The translations under genes were made by a program, and so were the position numbers. From positions 459,001 through 523,000 of the forward strand of contig OZ037905.1 in assembly GCA_964035575.1 (NCBI GenBank): a DNA stretch of 64,000 nucleotides. Reading direction: 5' to 3'. This DNA comes from Rhynchopus sp. YZ270_cl-10. Taxonomy: Eukaryota; Euglenozoa; Diplonemea; Diplonemida; Diplonemidae. Every line of letters begins with the position of its first letter. Position 1 is the first letter of the stretch. Of this stretch, positions 63,601 to 64,000 are shown piece after piece. Under the pieces are notes generated by a model. The model worked only from the letters and a program-made list of their open reading frames with translations, had not been told where the DNA came from and made no database searches.

Positions 63601-64000
63601 TAAAATGCCCGATTTTGCTGTCATTTTCCCCGAAAACTTCGAAGAAAATGTCGTATTCCTTAAGGTCAGCTGGAGTAGTTTTCTCCAGATATTTGAAGAA
63701 GTGATAGGAGAAGGGCCCAGCAAGCCAAGAAGGGGATGCAGTTTCAGAGCCTGGTGGGCGGGTCATGAAGAATTTTGATTTGATTTCGCGGGAGCCAGGT
63801 CTGTTGAAGGAAACCTTGCAGACCTGGTTTTTGGTCTTTTTTGGGAGCATTTCTGCTGAGTCGACCCAGATGGAGACCTGGCCTCCTTTGTTGATCAGTT
63901 CGTCGACCGGCACTTCGTTGTTCTCTTTGTCAATCGCGTCTGCTTTGGAAATGTCAAACTTCGCGTTTTTCACCAACGTCAAATCGCCCTTGAGTGTAAC
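57629..64000 (-). CDS. Multi-C2, zinc-ribbon, kelch protein (5' end outside window)
   Basis: An intronless frame of more than 2120 codons, still open at the right edge. The N-terminal half holds about seven or eight C2-type sandwiches. The clearest are near residues 195-310 (LRVTVTVARCANLHN, KIDPYVVISCG, NCNPIYN) and near 925-1045 (LSVTILNGQNLTPQ, LSDPYIILKVG, DPHFDETF, CWDYDPESSDDFMG), the latter with the Asp residues that bind Ca2+. A two-Cys-pair ribbon follows (CCKCKK..CHVCG). About six kelch repeats come next (IFFYGGFNR, LIMFGGYGPGG, MIVYGGWS, FMVVFGGVTV, MVIVGGRN). Then come an Arg/Glu coiled coil and a small C-terminal beta domain (GETVKLRYGSKLQG, TPCVVVDMGEK). A Ca2+-regulated membrane scaffold is likely. 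The combination is unknown to me. Confidence 0.8.
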   Translation of the reverse strand, partial: VTLKGDLTLVKNAKFDISKADAIDKENNEVPVDELINKGGQVSIWVDSAEMLPKKTKNQVCKVSFNRPGSREIKSKFFMTRPPGSETASPSWLAGPFSYHFFKYLEKTTPADLKEYDIFFEVFGENDSKIGHFTQSALDFTREVGTKTVELRSEDDSGDANLGRINFKWELKFGQKNLCPWLDPEVRKDLKKYLTDTNSALRVTVTVARCANLHNIETFGKIDPYVVISCGPHQSQTRVVSSNCNPIYNHVTTWEIDTFSQPIEFFVKDKELLGSDRELGQTRLNLAAVSDESGEETIKLQPSPSMKQGDDLGNILVKYAIEKVKRTAVSVKFCIHEAESLADPNLMFDITPTVLLRVFDQPPEGVASATTTRGKKILEFSSKQGKGKNPTFSESTTINLHTENKVLVELSVWETDTCLGTVEEELDFIGDDNEGDKWFALRPRDSNNDDAMLESKCGTLGQLHCAWSVDTPEARKEREMKRELRLADLYKANILALEVIRARNLIDSGLFTSISPICRIKFPSTCEDKDAETTNVASGTNPVWGKDTSFKLSTVLLNQDVLLEVIDKGLVSNTVLGTASFNPWENAVDVKGERWVKINAAAGSPTQKKGPEILVRWNLTNEFAPTRTVLQLWVEKGIDIVVPKDDVNVSGSDTARILTEVSLGPYERKTELIECQKSGEDVHGGLCTVSWGELFTYDPIPPSHVFTFRIFDERVMTKTIPLGKVEWNWDAEADVSEGSKTLEILPESAEQKDLVKKVASLGAISIKWKTTSKQGTGQVRDGQQVKLNVMKTRGLPQVDSTMRVYCVVSFGSTKAISDPTTGELNYAAVFKAANEGQSLRIEIWEKNYGLASDTHIGYCILPYGDDEAAFGEEWFRLLPRSGVEADFELSAKNDGLLGEVKLNWEWDSELFAASGLKKKKKAQKNLSVTILNGQNLTPQDTSGLSDPYIILKVGEIEVKTAVKHNTLDPHFDETFLFEDCNVKWPLLVTCWDYDPESSDDFMGRAKVALSKNEGKITVPLTIRSGNKDDVQLQEKYQGRLGSLSLQWKVLDVEEEKEVAGDAPTAVVSTTVLGMKKLSSGRAVVRIAIGKETRSTLPQQAQEVSFDKEGMREQWKIPVFTEDSFLLELIDVAKKKPRTIAALRMTFAEFTAACGGDNRMDVQLLKVTPREVNLEAKTKASEEYSILEGTLSGDLIDLEMRLTDIAEVRRSLEDDAKADDNTVAHLSGGADVSFCCKCKKAAEHSGTPGGICHVCGTPLVPMSEITWRPGYSPEDMHKRAESTATQWGSIAIGNIAKADETKGFIGAASARIGQNIFFYGGFNRSGFNTNLQQYNIHQSRWQAFPHDSAPSAKNLYKRYGSSMVAVDGHKLIMFGGYGPGGLDSGLTAIGGTLETDTHFVEVADEGDYWNSPDVALSPGGAAVEPGAAPSGYFDSVLSYDLREHKWEKLTSHGPGWDFRACHSAVVYKGKMIVYGGWSIFVKQTTYDTSRRIGRLAKPNIKYSTIECRRGDVASYNFATGKWSWIKPVVAENAPLPRSHHTAVLKPNSCFMVVFGGVTVDAERTTASGDITRGQLHSDDSDSDEDEDADSHSLHHQAQHLAQSGSGLLYLNDLQILDLRNKVWSCVTDSGDVPAPRAEHGASICGGSMVIVGGRNAEQVFGEGSCYQFSFHTGLWSRIAIHSSISQQLSTGRPGRCTDQKNLRGRWGMCVATFKRKPMKNISQAAAAAAATLQAPPATNSFAQSRREREKRGQNYDYRTADEANAREAEERRKTVKERRTQQEKRSADLLRSLGDEEGAAGVGHKKILGEEQVLFNILLVGGCERQKVRPLGHSSQGSETHQTAPTSPYARLPNKSAVVVQGVLHPPATAADSVLCNPGAPLACDTKRLRIPVLRGACATAALWQIVPAHYSAKIRLGTVSIGGKESPADPSAPKKVKKVKPEQLDGIVERLGKLTYRARPTMARPEEPTPTVAKRSPARIEESMGRLSEGHTTGKVGKSGGKLGKPFANPGETVKLRYGSKLQGIDLIAGTPCVVVDMGEKKIKRDCTAVKFKCLPEPVVLENDALRIPESKGAAGASSPMKLTSMSPKKKGTPASLATAPPRGYVFPEDWLEDDEAGQSDSN

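Overview
The window is nuclear DNA of a flagellated eukaryotic protist or alga that I cannot place further. The signs are conventional GT..AG introns with a strong GTATGT-type donor, a cilium-associated FAM161-like protein, a phosphoinositide-specific phospholipase C, a cyclic-nucleotide-gated K+ channel, a bestrophin-like channel, and a CBL-interacting-type (NAF motif) kinase, which argues against animals and fungi. Intergenic DNA and introns are full of A/T homopolymers. Every gene I can support reads on the minus strand (thirteen unrelated genes plus eight tandem or dispersed paralogues); the only plus-strand candidates are two weak open frames near 0.8-1.3 kb and 38.3-38.7 kb.

Layout from left to right. 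1-3.3 kb: repeats, a palindromic TACGATCG array and a possible retroposed fragment. 3.4-5.3 kb: FAM161-like basal-body protein. 5.4-8.5 kb: a UBL-only gene and two copies of a UBL-WD40 family. 8.7-17.2 kb: a transposon-rich stretch with two related non-autonomous DNA transposons, a hAT-type MITE and a foldback element; it hides a two-exon gene for the small subunit of serine palmitoyltransferase. 17.6-21.5 kb: phospholipase C. 22.3-25.5 kb: a large protein with PH-like repeats. 25.8-32.9 kb: five more UBL-WD40 genes in tandem. 33.2-35.0 kb: macro-domain-like protein. 35.8-38.0 kb: bestrophin-like channel and a 190-aa unknown protein. 38.7-42.1 kb: CNG-type channel. 43.6-46.7 kb: a tiny membrane protein and a GBP/atlastin-like protein whose P-loop is degenerate. 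47.3-48.4 kb: an isolated UBL-WD40 copy. 49.7-52.3 kb: MCM-binding protein, with a transposon in an intron. 54.9-56.9 kb: CIPK-like kinase. 57.6-64.0 kb: a multi-C2, zinc-ribbon, kelch protein whose 5' end lies outside the window.

Two things stand out. First, the UBL-WD40 family keeps its N-terminal ubiquitin-like domain and upstream DNA almost identical between copies, while the seven-bladed propeller varies in one short patch per blade. That is the pattern expected of a recognition surface under diversifying selection. Second, a ~40-nt hairpin module is scattered at least a dozen times, always in the sense of the minus-strand genes and usually just downstream of coding regions. One copy forms a short intron exactly, and its 5' end reads as a splice donor, so it may be an introner-like element or a 3'-flank RNA element. 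A second dispersed family occurs inside a well-supported kinase intron.

The genes do not form one pathway. Several concern membrane lipid and ion signalling (PLC, CNG channel, bestrophin, CIPK-like kinase, C2 protein, ssSPT), but I regard this as neighbourhood only.
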